From the NCBI GenBank assembly GCA_023238725.1, contig CM041531.1, forward strand, positions 17,630,643-17,694,642: DNA of 64,000 nucleotides, read 5' to 3'. The position numbers were made by a program, and so were the translations under genes. The stretch is from Scortum barcoo (Eukaryota; Chordata; Actinopteri; Centrarchiformes; Terapontidae). Below are positions 52,201-64,000 of the stretch, one piece after another (the stretch's first letter is position 1; each line of letters starts with the position of its first letter). A model generated the notes under the pieces. That model saw nothing but the letters and a program-made list of their open reading frames with translations. It searched no databases and was not told where the DNA came from.

Positions 52201-55200
52201 TAGACTTGCACTTAAAATGACCTTTTGAATTTCCTTTGATCAGTTTTTTCTGCACAACTCAGCATTGTTACAGGCAGCCAAAGCTCACAGTCTGAACAGC
52301 GGAGTGGTCAAGTAGATGAAGGGTTTATCCTGTAGTTTAATAAGAACAATGAGTCCGCCCTGTCAGAAATAGACAGTAGGCGCTCTCGCATGCTCACTGA
52401 TTGCAAGTGTCTATCAGCTGAATGTCTGAAATGTAAACGTCAAACAGTGACAGGTAAAATGCAAATATTGTATTGAATATCAAACACGAGGGCCGGCACT
52501 AAAACGAATTACCTCATTTCTGCACACATCTGTGTTTGCATATTTCCTAACCAGGGTTATCATATTTGTTCACCATGTGCCATGGACGCCACCTGATACG
52601 CCTCGTGTGTTCATCATTTGCTGTTGCAAACAGGCCTGCTGTCAACTGCTTTACATATGGGGAAATGTGTTATAGCCACGAGCCATTTGATGTTGACAGT
52701 TCCATGCTGTCCACTCTGCAGAGCCTCCACTGAGCTTATACTGTATATTTGCATACCCAGTAGGTCACATTTCCATATTTTTCCCCCGTTTCTTTTGCTG
52801 CCAGTACGCTCTGCCATAAAAACTTTGTACTTAGCATGAGTCAAGGTTCGATAGCCATAGCTGTACTGTGATGCTGCCTGGAAAATCCTTTTTGAGGAGA
52901 TAAGACCCTGTTGTTTGGATTATGTCATGGTTAAAAATAGACAGTCTATTTACATGTATACAGTATACCAAACATGGTTATACAATACTTGTAATACAGT
53001 TATAGATGAAGTGTATTTGTTTGTAGAGGGAAGTATAACTGGGTGTCGAAACCCCTTTTTTTGCGTCTGTCACCCTGCAGCCAAGCAGTTCCATCAGATG
53101 TTTATCTCGGTGCTCATTTTCAAATCAATCAGCCATAAAATACAAATAATAAACACAGCCAGACACCTGACTCCAACCTAACGCTGCTTTCATGCTCACA
53201 TGAGCGCAAGGTTTCTGCCTCCAGCTCAACCAGTCTCTGCAAAAAAACTATGCAGATAAACAACAGAAAATGATTCAAAATGTCATGGAGCATTAATCAT
53301 AAATGTATCATACATGTATCAGTGATATCTAGTTGATGGTTGAATGCATGGTTAAAAGTTCTTTCTTACTTCCTGCCAGTCCTCTGTGACTGCCAAAACA
53401 CTTGAGGTAAAACATAAGTATTGATTTTAAGTCATTTGTGAGTAGTGTGTTACCAGTGTAGATATTCAAAAAAACAAACAGACAGCTGCACTTTAACAAA
53501 CAGGAACATTTAGTGTGGTGTATTGCACTCTCTCGGCAGCATACAGAGCTTTTGTGTGGCATTGCTTGACTAACCAGACGTGGAATTTAATGGGAATGTT
53601 GTTTACTAGTTGATGACTGTAAGGCTGTCCTTTATCAAATGTGACGGGAACCGTTGTTTAATGGTGACTCAAGAAAATTGAATTACCCCTCAGGACAGTT
53701 AATGACATCCTGATGTAAACATGCATATATCTGGGCCAAGTTTAATTGTCACCGTAAGTAAAAGTCAACTTTTATAACCTCATCTGGACTCTGTGCTGGT
53801 AGGGCTGTAATCTGTGGATGGCCTTGGGCCTGCTTGGACCAGTCTTCCGTTTACATAACCCCACGGCTTTTCCACAGCAAGTTTAGAAACTGACTACAGC
53901 AGTCTCATTTAAACAGCAGCCCTCTCTGGTGATTTCTGTTCGAGCCTTTATTTATCCAGGGAACGCTGACAGAGCAACAATCAGCTAAACATTCTCGCAG
54001 TCTCCTGCAAACGGTAGTTGTCCAGTCCAAACAGCGTTGTGATTCTTAGGTTGAGTGTCAGCTAATAACAGCTGGATTAGAGTATAACCTAAATATTGTA
54101 AATGACTAGTTTCTACTAAAAGAAAAATATGAAGATATAAGGCTCTTTTTAAGAGGCAGATCTACTCAATTAACAAGGAACCCGGAGAGTGATTAGGGCA
54201 GTTGTAAGATGGTGATTTCTGCTTAGTTTTGTGGCAGTGCCAACAATTGTCTTCATTATTTATACCGTCTCATCCAGTGTCGAAGCAGCTTAATGTATGT
54301 GGTGCACTTTTTTATTTACAAAAGACTAAAATGACTTAAAATCATAACAAATTACATACTAAAGCAAAAACTACATAAAGCAAAGAGAAGAAAATGAGAA
54401 GTTGTGATCAAACTCCTACAGAAGGAATGGATATGATAAGCAGAGACCACAGTGAATCAGAAGAATTGCAACATACCAAAGGATGCACATTTGTCAGTTT
54501 CAAAGTTACTGGTTAATCATCTGTAATTTAAAGTTTTTTTTTTCTTTCAACAAAGTGAAGCAGCAGCAGTATTCTGCATCACTGCCGCCCTCCACCGATG
54601 GTTTTCCCCCTGATAAGCGCGTGTAGGAGTAATCTTTTCTGCGCTGCTATCTCAATAGAGGAGGAAGAGACATCTTTGGTTGTCTTTTCAGAGACGATTT
54701 GTTTCCCCACGCCTTTTGAGAAGGCCTGTCATTAGCAGGGCCTTGATGGATTGGAGAGCAAAGACAGACTTGCTATAGGATGTTTTTTCATGCTGTTGTG
54801 TCACAGAGCTGCACAGATTCAGGTTGTTGGTGTAGTATGAAAACAGAAGTTACAGCATTGCTTTATTCTCAAACATGAATGTGCAGGAAATTGTCTTAGA
54901 GGCGCACTGCGATGAAATATTAATGTGGTGAAACAATCATACAGACATAAAGTAGATGGTAGGCGAGCAACAGGACCCCACATTCACTTTATCACTTTCA
55001 TCTAGATGCTTCAAAGCAGCTCCAGCATACAAGGTTGCAGCAGTAGATGTGGAGCACAAAGACTATAATGAAAATGGCACGTAAGACACAAACAGTCGTG
55101 ATATTACTGGCGCAGCAAAGGAAAAGGCAGTGCCTCACGCTGGGAAGTGCTAAATCAAAGGCTGCTGTTACATCACTCAGTGTGTTGCCATGACACTGTC

Positions 55201-55676
55201 ACCAGCAGCTCCTGTTGTAGAGAGGGAGAAAACTCATGTTTTCCCATCTGGTGGCAGGAGTGACCCAGAATGTATACTTTGTGTGACCTGAACATATGAA
55301 GATCCATATAGTTTGAATATTTATTTTAAAAAAAGCTTCAGGTGTCAGGTGATAGGCATTTCATTTCTGCTGAGAGTTTTAAGCAAAAAAAACAAAGTGC
55401 AGTCTGGCAAATCTGTTGCTACTACGCAGGGCAACAGCAAGAGGTGCTCTGTATCCAGTCCAAGATAATCCAGATGATGCATACTAAGTACACATACTAA
55501 GTAAAAAAAAATAAATAAAAAAATAAGGAAGAAGAAGAAAAAAACTTAAAAATCCTGTTTAAAGGAATATAAATTATAGTGCAGCATCTGAAAACCCTCT
55601 AAAACTGGACATCTTGGTCTGTATTTCATCTTCTGATGGGGAAACTGTGGCGACTCAAACAAATACCCCTGACTAT

Positions 55677-55709
55677 TTTTTTTTTCTTTTTTTTTCTTTT
55701 TTTTTTTTT
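55677..55709. repeat. T-rich tract
   Basis: About 30 bases of T with two C interruptions, in csk intron 1. No adjacent retroposon body was recognised. Confidence 0.9.
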
Positions 55710-57710
55710 GAGTGCAGTGCTAGTTTTGGCCTGAACGCAGCCATAGGTTTCTACATAGATACTCTGCGAGGGTGCACTAGACAGTCTTCTGTGTGAGACG
55801 CCGTGACGTCGTATCAAAGTGTACACAGTGGCATTGCTCCACAGTGCCATAGAAAATTGAACTGAAGAACTCTTCTCACTCACTGCTCAGCCTGTACTGA
55901 GCACCACTTCTCTGACTTTAGGAGAACGATGTGAGCAGTGATGTTGAAGCTCTTGAATAGCTTGAAGGCATTCCTCAGTGCTCGATAAAGATAAGAATAG
56001 CGCTCGCTTGTCTCTCCTCTGCTGGCCAGCTAGTGTGGCTGTGGGTTGGTGAGCCGCACCGCTCTAGACGTAAAGAATGGCAAAGGGAGAGGAGCGGGTG
56101 CCCTCTGGGTGCAGCACAGTGGCCTGGCCTTGGATATATTTGGCTCTGTCAGTTTGCATACAGATCTGCAATGGTCTGCAATTAGGCTGTTTCCTGTTTC
56201 AGCACAGGATATGGCAGTGCTGTGAAGCCTGGCCATAGATGCTCTCAGGGAGCATGCGAGCCAGCAGGCTGGCCCTCTGATGGAGATGCATCATTTTCAT
56301 AGCTCTAAAATTACACACAGCACTGAGTTACTTGTGGAAAACAACTGGCTCGTGCTCAGTGGACAAAATGTTACTTTCCATGAAACAGACTGATTCGAAG
56401 TGAAAGCTACAGGCTGTTATTGTCTCCCTCTTAGACATGCAGAAGAAATCAAAGGAAAGGGAGATGTTGAAGAACACATTTTAGCTACAGAGTGCAAGCT
56501 GTGAATTGAAAAGTTATCTGTTGAGCTTAGTTTACTGTGTTGGTTTATTCTGACATGACTCCAGTGGCTGTAGTGAGTCTAAAGGGAGGCAGTGACCAGA
56601 GTGTCCACGCTCACACTGGACTCCAACTACAGCCCCTCCCAACCTCGTACAAAGCGCTGGAAAATATGCGTAAGCTACTTCCTCCTTCTCTCTCCCTGTT
56701 TCAGCTTCCTGTTCTCTAGGCTGGTCGGAAGTGAGATGCTTTGAATGGAACCTACTGAGGGTGGCCGTATTTAGTTACTGTTACACCTTCAGACCGCTCT
56801 GGTATTTAATATGCTGCCTCTGATTTACCACTGTCTTTGACAATTAAGGAACACACTAGAAATTAAGAAAGATTTTTAAGAGCCGTGTGGCGGTTAAGAG
56901 ACGTATAAAATCCACAAACACACACACATTCACTTATCAGGCACACAAAAAGGCACAAGACCACACAGTTATGGGTTTATATAGGCACACGTCGACACAC
57001 ACGCTGTCACGCACACGCAATCACACGACATATTTTACTTATTTTCAGCCACATACTTTGACACACATGCTTTTGTAGGCGCACACAGCCAGCCACACAT
57101 GGATGGTTTTCACATTCTTTCTTTCTCTCTTCCTCTCTGCTTCTCTCTCTGTCACCGTATCAAGGTCACCTTTGAAAGACTAGTAACTGGCTGCAAAATC
57201 AAGATGCACGGCAGAGGTGGCTAATACCACAGAGCTGCTTTCCACTCATGTACTGCGGAAGAGTTTTTTTAATCCAGTCGGTATGAGATGACGTAAATGA
57301 ATAAAGAGTTAGACCACCAAGCCAACACTTATAAACATATATAAAAGTGAACTGCTGTAAGGTGATTTAAGGACCAAACCTTTTGTAATTAGTCGTTCTT
57401 CTGCTTGCCTGGGAAGGAATATGGGGTTGTATAGTTTCTGCGGGCATGCACCTTCATATTAATACTATGTACACTCGTGAAGATATTTTAAAATTCATAA
57501 ATGCGCTAACCCGTGTCAGCTGAGGGCTTATGGTTCTGAAACACTGGCACACATCTTTCAGAAAAAGACAGAACACTAATTATGTGTTGTGTAGAGAAAT
57601 AATGGAAATAAAGTTCCAATTTATATATACATTGTGTTTAGCCTCTAGAATGAAATCAGTGAAATGAAAATCAGTTTGATTTTTAGTACCTTGCTTTCTT
57701 TTTGTTACAG

Positions 57711-57779
57711 CTCTGATGGTACTAGCTGAACAGTGACCGCTGCCTGCCTGAGGACACCTGCTGCCCAATTCCCTTCATC
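57711..57779 (+). other. csk: csk 5' UTR part of the first coding exon, with a short upstream ORF
   Basis: The acceptor TTTTTGTTACAG ends at 57710 and the start codon is at 57780. Within the leader an ATG at 57716 opens a seven-codon frame (six residues, MVLAEQ) ending in TGA at 57734-57736, out of frame with csk and terminating before it. Such uORFs often lower translation of the main frame; that effect is inferred. Confidence 0.75.
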
Positions 57780-60700
57780 ATGTCCGGGATGCACGTAAGT
57801 GAGGCACACATGACTTTTTTTGTCACATTTGTCGACCCAGTGTACAGCTTTACAGGTGCACAGATAGGCAAACACTTTTAAACACTACCACCCTCTACAT
57901 TTCATACAACTACACACATCCAAATAAAGAGTTGATCAGGATCTGCTACTGTCGGCTTCTTAGCAGCCACACCAGCACAGTGTCTCGGTGATAATTGAAA
58001 GGAGCGTGTCCAATATCACTTTTTTTCAACTGGCACTCACACACACAGATTTTGTTCTAGAAAATACACACTGACACACTGATGTACAAATAATACAATA
58101 ACAATTTGAACCAAAACAGTTAAGGTGTCTCTCTGTTTTTTGTTTTTTCACATCACAATATGTATCACGGGGAAGAAAGAGATTGCAGTGTCAGTTTATT
58201 TATTTTATTATTTAGTATTGTGCAGCACTGCATTGTATACACTTTGATTGAAACCACTTGACTAAATAAAGGTTAAATATTATGTGCACACATACACAAA
58301 TATGAGCATGCATGCACTCGCAAGGGAATGGGAGTGCTGAAATAAGCCCACATCTGTAGAAAAGTATTAATGCACATAGCTGGTGCACACACATCCATCA
58401 AAGTGTCCAGCTGGGTTTTAGTGGTTTCAAATTACCTGGCTGTCTCAGGGGTTTAACTAATGCTTCTCAAATGCTACCTTCAGAGTGGGATTACTTTCTC
58501 TCCTGCATCCTGTGCCTTCACATGTCCTTATTGATCCAGGTCACACCACAGTGCCCCACTACAGTCAGGAGAACACTTTTAAAGAGAGAGAGCTGGGGTC
58601 TGACTAAACTCTTTGAATTTGCTACATCTCATGTGCAGGAAATTATTGAATTTAAATTGAGGTTGCGATACATGCATTGGGTTCATTGTTCTTATGCTTA
58701 GTTATTTGGCATAAGCTGTTTTTGACAGTGAATCTAAGTTGCAATTAATGTTTGATGTTGTAATGCCACAATTACTATGTCATATTACGGATTTAGTACG
58801 GTTCTGTCTTAACATAGATTGTGTTTCTATAAGTATACAGTGGTTTTCTGCCAGTCAAGAGGTCACAACATGTTGCTGACAGGGGCAGCTGTGTGGCCTA
58901 CTGGTAAGCTTACCAATCTGTTACCAAAAGGTCAGAGATTCAGTAGTGTTGTGCATCTATCGACAAAAAAAAACAACAATAATATAAAAATGCTTGAGCA
59001 AGCAAACACAGAAAACAGACTACAGTAGGAGGCCAGGTAATAATGATGAATTATATATATTTGACTATGCTGGACAGGATGCTTATATGAATATGCCATC
59101 ATAAAAGTTTCGGTGATCAGATCCCAACAAAACTGAATAATTAATTGCACCCTCCTTGTAATAAGCACACGCAGGGGAAAACCTGTGTTGGCTCTAAAAT
59201 ATTTTATGATGGAGTGGAGAAGCAGGGTTTTTCTGTATCTCGCATCGCTCGTCACTAGCGGTCCAAACTCATTACGCAGTATTGAGACTGCATCAGACGC
59301 ATTCAGCTGTACCTTGTGTTGTCAGGAATAAAGCGCCTTGTACAAGGGCCTGACTCGCTCGCTCACACCTGCTGCTTTGTACTCTGGCTTTCTCATTTCA
59401 TCTCATTCTCTCTATTGTGCGTTTTTGATCACACCACTGCACTGATCTAACAGTGCAAGCTGAATACACTGAGCGTCCTTATCCTCGCTGTCATTTACAT
59501 TTGTATTTTGGGCATGTAGGTGCCGCTTTTACAATATTTAGAGCGGCAGCTGACGATTAGTACAACTTTCAAGAATTATTCAGTCAAGTGAATACCAGGC
59601 CAGCAGCTTTAGTATAATAAGAGAACAGGCAGTGTCTCTAATAGAAAGCGCAGAATATTTTAGTAGACACTACACACCCAGTCAGGTGTTTTTATTTATT
59701 TATTTATTATTTATCTTTTGAGCCTCTGCTCAGGTAGAAGCTGATTGGAACTACGCTGGGAATCACCTGAGGTCACAAAACTCAAGATACTAATAAGATT
59801 ATGAAAGGTGAAAGTCCTACCTGTGTGCAAGGCATTATGAGGTGTGTCACAGAGCTGGGTTTTTTTTTTTTTTTTTTTTTTGGAGCGGTCACAGGCAGGT
59901 TGAAGGCCTTTTGACAGTCAACAGGAAAGTCTAAAATGAGTCTAAAATCATAGCCCAACACATTTCATTTAAAAAAAGAAACACTACACTAAATATTAGC
60001 AGATCCCAGTCGCTCCTTTCTCTGATTCTGTAGTAATTAATGTGATTTGATGTTTACTCTTACACCGCATGTTTTATTGCATTCATTGTAAATTTGTTTA
60101 TGGATTTCAATCTGAGTATTAATATTAGACTGACAGACGACCACTTTGTAAAACAGAGATAGGGGTAATTTCTCTAAGCTCTGGACTTTAAATATTCAAA
60201 TAAATTGTATTTTCATAAACAAACTAGTTAAATGGATAGAAAGCTGAAAGACATTTTGTTTGCTGCATTTTCATCTCACATACCCTGAAGAAGATACTAA
60301 GCCAGAGTGCAGTATCTGCATTTTTTAGGTATTATGTAGGATATTTGGCAGTGGGTTTTTTTTTTCTTTAGGTAAAGAAATCCCAAAAAGGCTTCAAATG
60401 AAGGCATTGCAATGCTTCTATTGGTTTCACAGTTGGCTGTGCTGCCTGAATTTTTTAAACTTTACTGCGTGTGCAGTTACTGTTCTCCTTTTGTAGGACA
60501 GTGCAGTCTCCTCAACCTTTTGCCAAGATCCATATAAATACCTTGGGGTATATTAATCTTTGACTTTGAAGTTGGTGGTCTTAGCATGCAGTTAGCAGCC
60601 AGATTAGATCTGTGCTACAAAACTATGCATGCACTCAGTTAATGTGTCAAGAGATTGTGTTTTGTGTCTTGAAAAATAATGGTATATTAATACTACATTT

Positions 60701-62055
60701 AAACCTCTGCTTTGTGTTTTAAAGCCTGTCCTACTAGAATTACTTAATTACTTTTTTTGATGTACTTGTATTGAGTTTTTCTAGTTGTACAGGATGAACA
60801 CAGAGAAAGATTCACACCCTGGACTGTCTTGCTGTGAGACTGTGGTGTTGATGACTGGCCCACATTGTCAGTGTGAAATAGAACAAACTGTCCACTTCGT
60901 TTTTTTCCATGTCGCCACTCAGTGACATGTTACGTCTATTTTTGATTCTGTTGCTGTGAGGTGTAACTTGTCCGTCACAAATACCTCAGCCGCCTCCTCA
61001 TCCTAAACTGACTTAAATGACTGTGATTAATGTTGGTTCCTTTCTGTCCCGTGTGATGTAGGCACCATGGTCGACTGGCACAGAGTGTGTAGCCAAATAC
61101 AACTTTCAGACTGCCAACGAACAGGACCTGCCTTTCTGTAAAGGAGATGTACTGACCATCATCGGAGTCACCAGGGTGAGTAGGCAGGTGGCTGAGAATA
61201 TGTTGGACATGTCGCGCTGAATAAGCCCTGAAAGCTGCTATCATATCCAAGTCATTATTATTCAAGGAGTGAGTTAAGAGTTAAGTGTTTAAAAGCTTTT
61301 TAATTTACTCGTTCATGAGGCTGCACTGTTAAATACATAGGGTATAATTAGATGTTACAGTTTTTGTTCTCCCAGTCACTGATCATGAACTGAATACTCA
61401 AATTTTGCTGTTTCAAAGTTGATCTTTGATTGTCAGCTTCATAAAGCTGTACCATTCTCAGCCCCACTTAATGAAATGAATTAACCCCTAACCCCCAACC
61501 CACTGAACAAAATGAATTAAGGTCATGACATCTCCAGAAGAGTTAGCAAAATATACAGTGTAATGGTAAAGCACAAAAGAAATAAAGAGCTACTTGATGC
61601 AGCATATTAGCTTGCAAAGAAACTGGAGACACCCCTAAACATGTTTTCGTCAAATAGCTTTATAGTACCAGTGCAGGTTTCTTTTTAGCTAGAGGCACTC
61701 TCTGGCTCTCCGTTGGTGCTTCAGATATCCAGCAGTCTGTACTACCTGCCTTCATTTTTCACCATGTGTAGAGCACTGCAGGTTTCTAACCCCGCTGCTT
61801 CACCTCTGCCACCGGCTCAGTTTGTTTCCAGATTGACATGAAGGACAGGAGTGCTTCTCATAAACAGAACAAATCAGCAGCACACCTGTATGAATCGCAC
61901 CAATTTTGAGCTTGTGCTGTGGCGTGTTTTTGAATATTTCAGGATCCCAACTGGTACAGAGCGAGGAACACGGTGGGAAGAGAGGGCACCATCCCGGCTA
62001 ACTATGTCCAGAAAAGGGAAGGAGTCAAGTCCGGAGGGAAACTCAGTCTTATGCC
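57780..62055 (+). CDS. csk: C-terminal Src kinase, N-terminus and SH3 domain (partial, runs off the window)
   Basis: Cytoplasmic tyrosine kinase that phosphorylates the inhibitory C-terminal tyrosine of Src-family kinases. Three exons are visible: 57780-57794 (MSGMH), 61062-61175 and 61943-62055, all GT-AG, the last ending after two bases of a proline codon (GTAAGT follows). Together they encode 80 complete residues with the same spacing as human [18 protein letters not shown] opens the SH3 domain, followed by [41 protein letters not shown] and the linker ending KLSLMP. The next exon should start with the Trp of the SH2 domain (WFHG in relatives) and was not found before 64000, so the SH2 and kinase domains lie downstream. 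The start has A at -3. Confidence 0.95.
57795..61061 (+). other. csk: csk intron between the first and second coding exons
   Basis: 3.27 kb, with GTAAGT at 57795 and GATGTAG ending at 61061. AT-rich. It contains a tRNA-SINE-like fragment near 58881-58960 and a 21-base T run at about 59861-59881. No further exon was seen. Confidence 0.75.
58881..58960. mobile_element. possible degraded tRNA-SINE head
   Basis: GGGGCAGCTGTGTGGCCTAC, then TGGTAAG and later AAAAGGTCAGAGATTCAGT, resemble the A- and B-box parts of fish tRNA-derived SINEs with many mismatches. It is too degraded for a firm call and is not an intact tRNA gene. Confidence 0.35.
61176..61942 (+). other. csk: csk intron between the second and third coding exons
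   Basis: 767 bases, with GTGAGT at 61176 and ATTTCAG ending at 61942. Nothing else was recognised in it. Confidence 0.8.
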
Positions 62056-64000
62056 GTAAGTACCAGAGGGGTCATGGAGGATCACATAACATGACGTAAC
62101 CGTGTGTGCCTGTGTGTGTATGGGCTTTCTTGATGTCTCCTGTCTTTATTTAGGAACATACACACACACACTATTATTTTTTGTGCATTTTACACTGTTG
62201 GATGCATATACAGTGTGATCTGTGGAAGGCCGTCTAAAGAGGAGGCGGAGGAGGAGGAGGAGTAAGAGGGGGGACTGACAGTGGTGAGAAAATGGGCTAA
62301 ATCAATTATAGCCGTTGATTACCACCCATTCACCGGCCAAGATGGACAGGGAGACCCTGTACAGTTTGCGCTAATACAACCTTTCATATGAGGGGTGACA
62401 TGAATTGATGGGATATGGTGCTGTAATAGTGGTGTGTTTAAGCTCGCAATGGCAGATTCATAGAGGCAAGAAGAAAGGTGACATCAAAGCTATGAATCAT
62501 TACAATGAGGAGATATAGTCATAGTCTAATTGTATTTTATTGGGAACCATAATATGCATTAAATTTGAAGACTTGCAGATCACAGAGAACAATTTATTTG
62601 GTGTCTAATACAGAAACACAGTGTCAGTGTATCCCAGTTACATGTTGCACATGTAAGCATCCTAAACCCTGAGCATATTTCAGAAACCTGGATATGCTAA
62701 CTAGAGCACTCTGGTAGAAACCAGGACACTGTGGCATGTAAACGCCTTATCCATTAATCAACACTTCTCTGCCATGTTTGCGGGTGTGTCCACAAATCAA
62801 GTCATGTAGGAGTTAGTCAGTAACACAGAACATATGATGGTAAATGATGATCGACAGGCTGAAGGGGAAGTTCTGACTCGGAAATGCAGATCTTGAAAAA
62901 TGTTGTCTCTCTTGTTTTCTATCACCAGTGATCAGATGGGAAGGCCAAGTTAAGCAGAAGAAGCAGTTCAGAGTTCAGACAGCTAAAAACTGTGTTCATT
63001 TTCAATTTTTGAGGCAATTCAGTCACTACAGGAATCAGGACACCTGCACACAGACCGTCACAAACCTGGATACTGTTGTGATCATGGACACGATTGTTCA
63101 GTAGTTTGTAATTTAATGCAGGAATGTGACAATATGCTGCGTTAATAACAATAACAATTTCAGCTATAATTATGTGCCTGCCATCTCTGGCATATATTCT
63201 CTCTTCTTTCCTTCTCAAGTGGATGAACAAGTTGTTGCGTACCCATTCAGTTTCTGTTCCCTGCAGTGAGGGGAAAAATGTAATGTTCATTTGAAAAGTC
63301 AGGCAAGGCATCAAAAGATTGAAATTCCATCTCTTCCCGTCTTTAGGTTGGTACTGTGTCTTCTCTTCTCTCTATCTGGCTGCCACAGAGGCCAGGACCA
63401 GCTGTGCACTACATTTGAATCAGGCTCTTTGAAACAGCAGCTATTTCAAAAAGAGGAAAACATAACGAGAGGCATATGCAAATTAAACGAGACAGGAAAG
63501 CCGAGAGCATACAGGCTTCTACAGTATCACCGCATAGCTATGAGATGTTGTCATCTGAAAGCCTCCAAAGCTTTTGTGTGTATCCCTCGAGTGATAATAA
63601 GCATATTTAAACTTTGCTGATTAGTGGAACGTTTTTTAACTTCAGTGCGATGGGACGATGTAGGATTATAAGAAGAGAATGGTCAGAACCAGCGTTTAAA
63701 CATATTTAAGTTAATCAGTGTTTCCAGTTGTACTTTTGTTTATTGTATCGCTGGATGTTTTGTTTTGGGTTGGTCCTCTTGCTTCTCTGGCTTGAAAATG
63801 TGCCCTCCGACGATCCAGAGATCAGTCTTTTTGGCACTCACTCGCATCAGTCTTTACTTCAGCATTGCTTATAGAGTTGGTGGTATGCCACTGAAACATC
63901 CCGTGGGCAGGAAACATTTAAATAGACTTTTGACCCACTTTGTCTCACTTCATCAGCTGCTGCTGAAAACTTTAACCTCTCCTTTTGCCACCACTCATAC
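62056..64000 (+). other. csk: csk intron running off the window
   Basis: Begins with GTAAGT at 62056. No sequence encoding the expected SH2 start (WFHGKI-like) was found up to the right edge. It contains a short GGA-rich run near 62238-62265. The open frames at 62922-63314 and 63291-63620 match no CSK segment and are treated as chance. Confidence 0.7.

Larger units (their letters stand above)
34715..57710 (+). other. csk: putative csk intron 1 (23 kb)
   Basis: No coding exon of any recognised family was found. Minor contents are listed separately: a GC-rich island at 38641-38880, a DNA-transposon relative at 47411, a TATA-containing patch at 48415, a SINE at 49049 and scattered simple repeats. 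Two imperfect copies of TATAAATATCCTGTTTATG sit near 43676-43722. Many open frames up to about 200 residues are present, but they lack any domain pattern or are built from low-complexity sequence. Confidence 0.55.

Noticed and set aside
58881..58960. Possible intact tRNA gene
   Set aside because: A- and B-box similarity is poor and no cloverleaf with matching acceptor stem could be built, so it is listed as a degraded SINE fragment.
62922..63620. Two open frames near the right edge considered as further csk exons
   Set aside because: Neither encodes the SH2 start expected after the exon at 61943-62055, and frame and splice sites do not fit.

Overview
This window is vertebrate nuclear DNA, almost certainly from a ray-finned fish and probably a percomorph-type teleost. 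The evidence is GT-AG introns, GA, CT, CA and AT microsatellites, fish-type transposon remnants, and conserved protein-coding exons. Three real protein-coding genes can be read, all on the + strand and head to tail: cyp1a (complete), edc3 (complete) and the 5' part of csk, which runs off the right edge. No bacterial or phage genes, CRISPR array, rRNA or convincing intact tRNA gene were seen. Most open reading frames in the window are chance frames or simple-repeat translations. || Layout: 1-5850 is the upstream flank of cyp1a. It carries six TNGCGTG dioxin/xenobiotic response element matches, most of them in CpG-rich patches at 2.2-2.8 and 4.1-4.5 kb, then a CRE-like site, a CCAAT box and a TATA box. 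The cyp1a gene covers about 5.89-9.71 kb (one noncoding and six coding exons, 521 residues). A compact edc3 promoter lies only about 190 bases beyond the cyp1a polyadenylation signal. edc3 extends from about 9.94 kb to its stop at 27512 (noncoding exon 1 plus six constitutive coding exons, 475 residues), and a possible extra 51-base in-frame cassette exon sits at 20325-20375. Its introns hold a repeated 190-base segment, a small inverted-repeat transposon, a 142-base CT microsatellite and several tandem duplications. The stretch from 27.5 to 31.2 kb holds the edc3 3' UTR and AT-rich intergenic DNA ending in an old repeat. A decayed, inverted APE/RT-type LINE occupies about 31272-34190, flanked by a 12-base direct repeat. 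A CpG-rich stretch with an NRF1-type palindrome and a good splice donor at 34.4-34.7 kb is the best candidate for the csk promoter and first exon. About 23 kb of apparent intron follows, then csk coding exons at 57780-57794, 61062-61175 and 61943-62055, which encode the N-terminus and SH3 domain. The SH2 and kinase exons lie beyond the window. || How the genes relate: the three are functionally separate. They are an inducible microsomal monooxygenase, a P-body mRNA-decapping scaffold and the negative regulator of Src kinases. Their linkage is conserved: in mammals EDC3, CYP1A1/CYP1A2 and CSK are also neighbours, with a different relative orientation. I found no new multi-gene system. The observations most worth following up are the edc3 cassette exon, the apparent absence in edc3 of the mammalian Akt/14-3-3 motif, the XRE clusters, the candidate csk promoters and the AT-repeat-split target-site duplication of the LINE.
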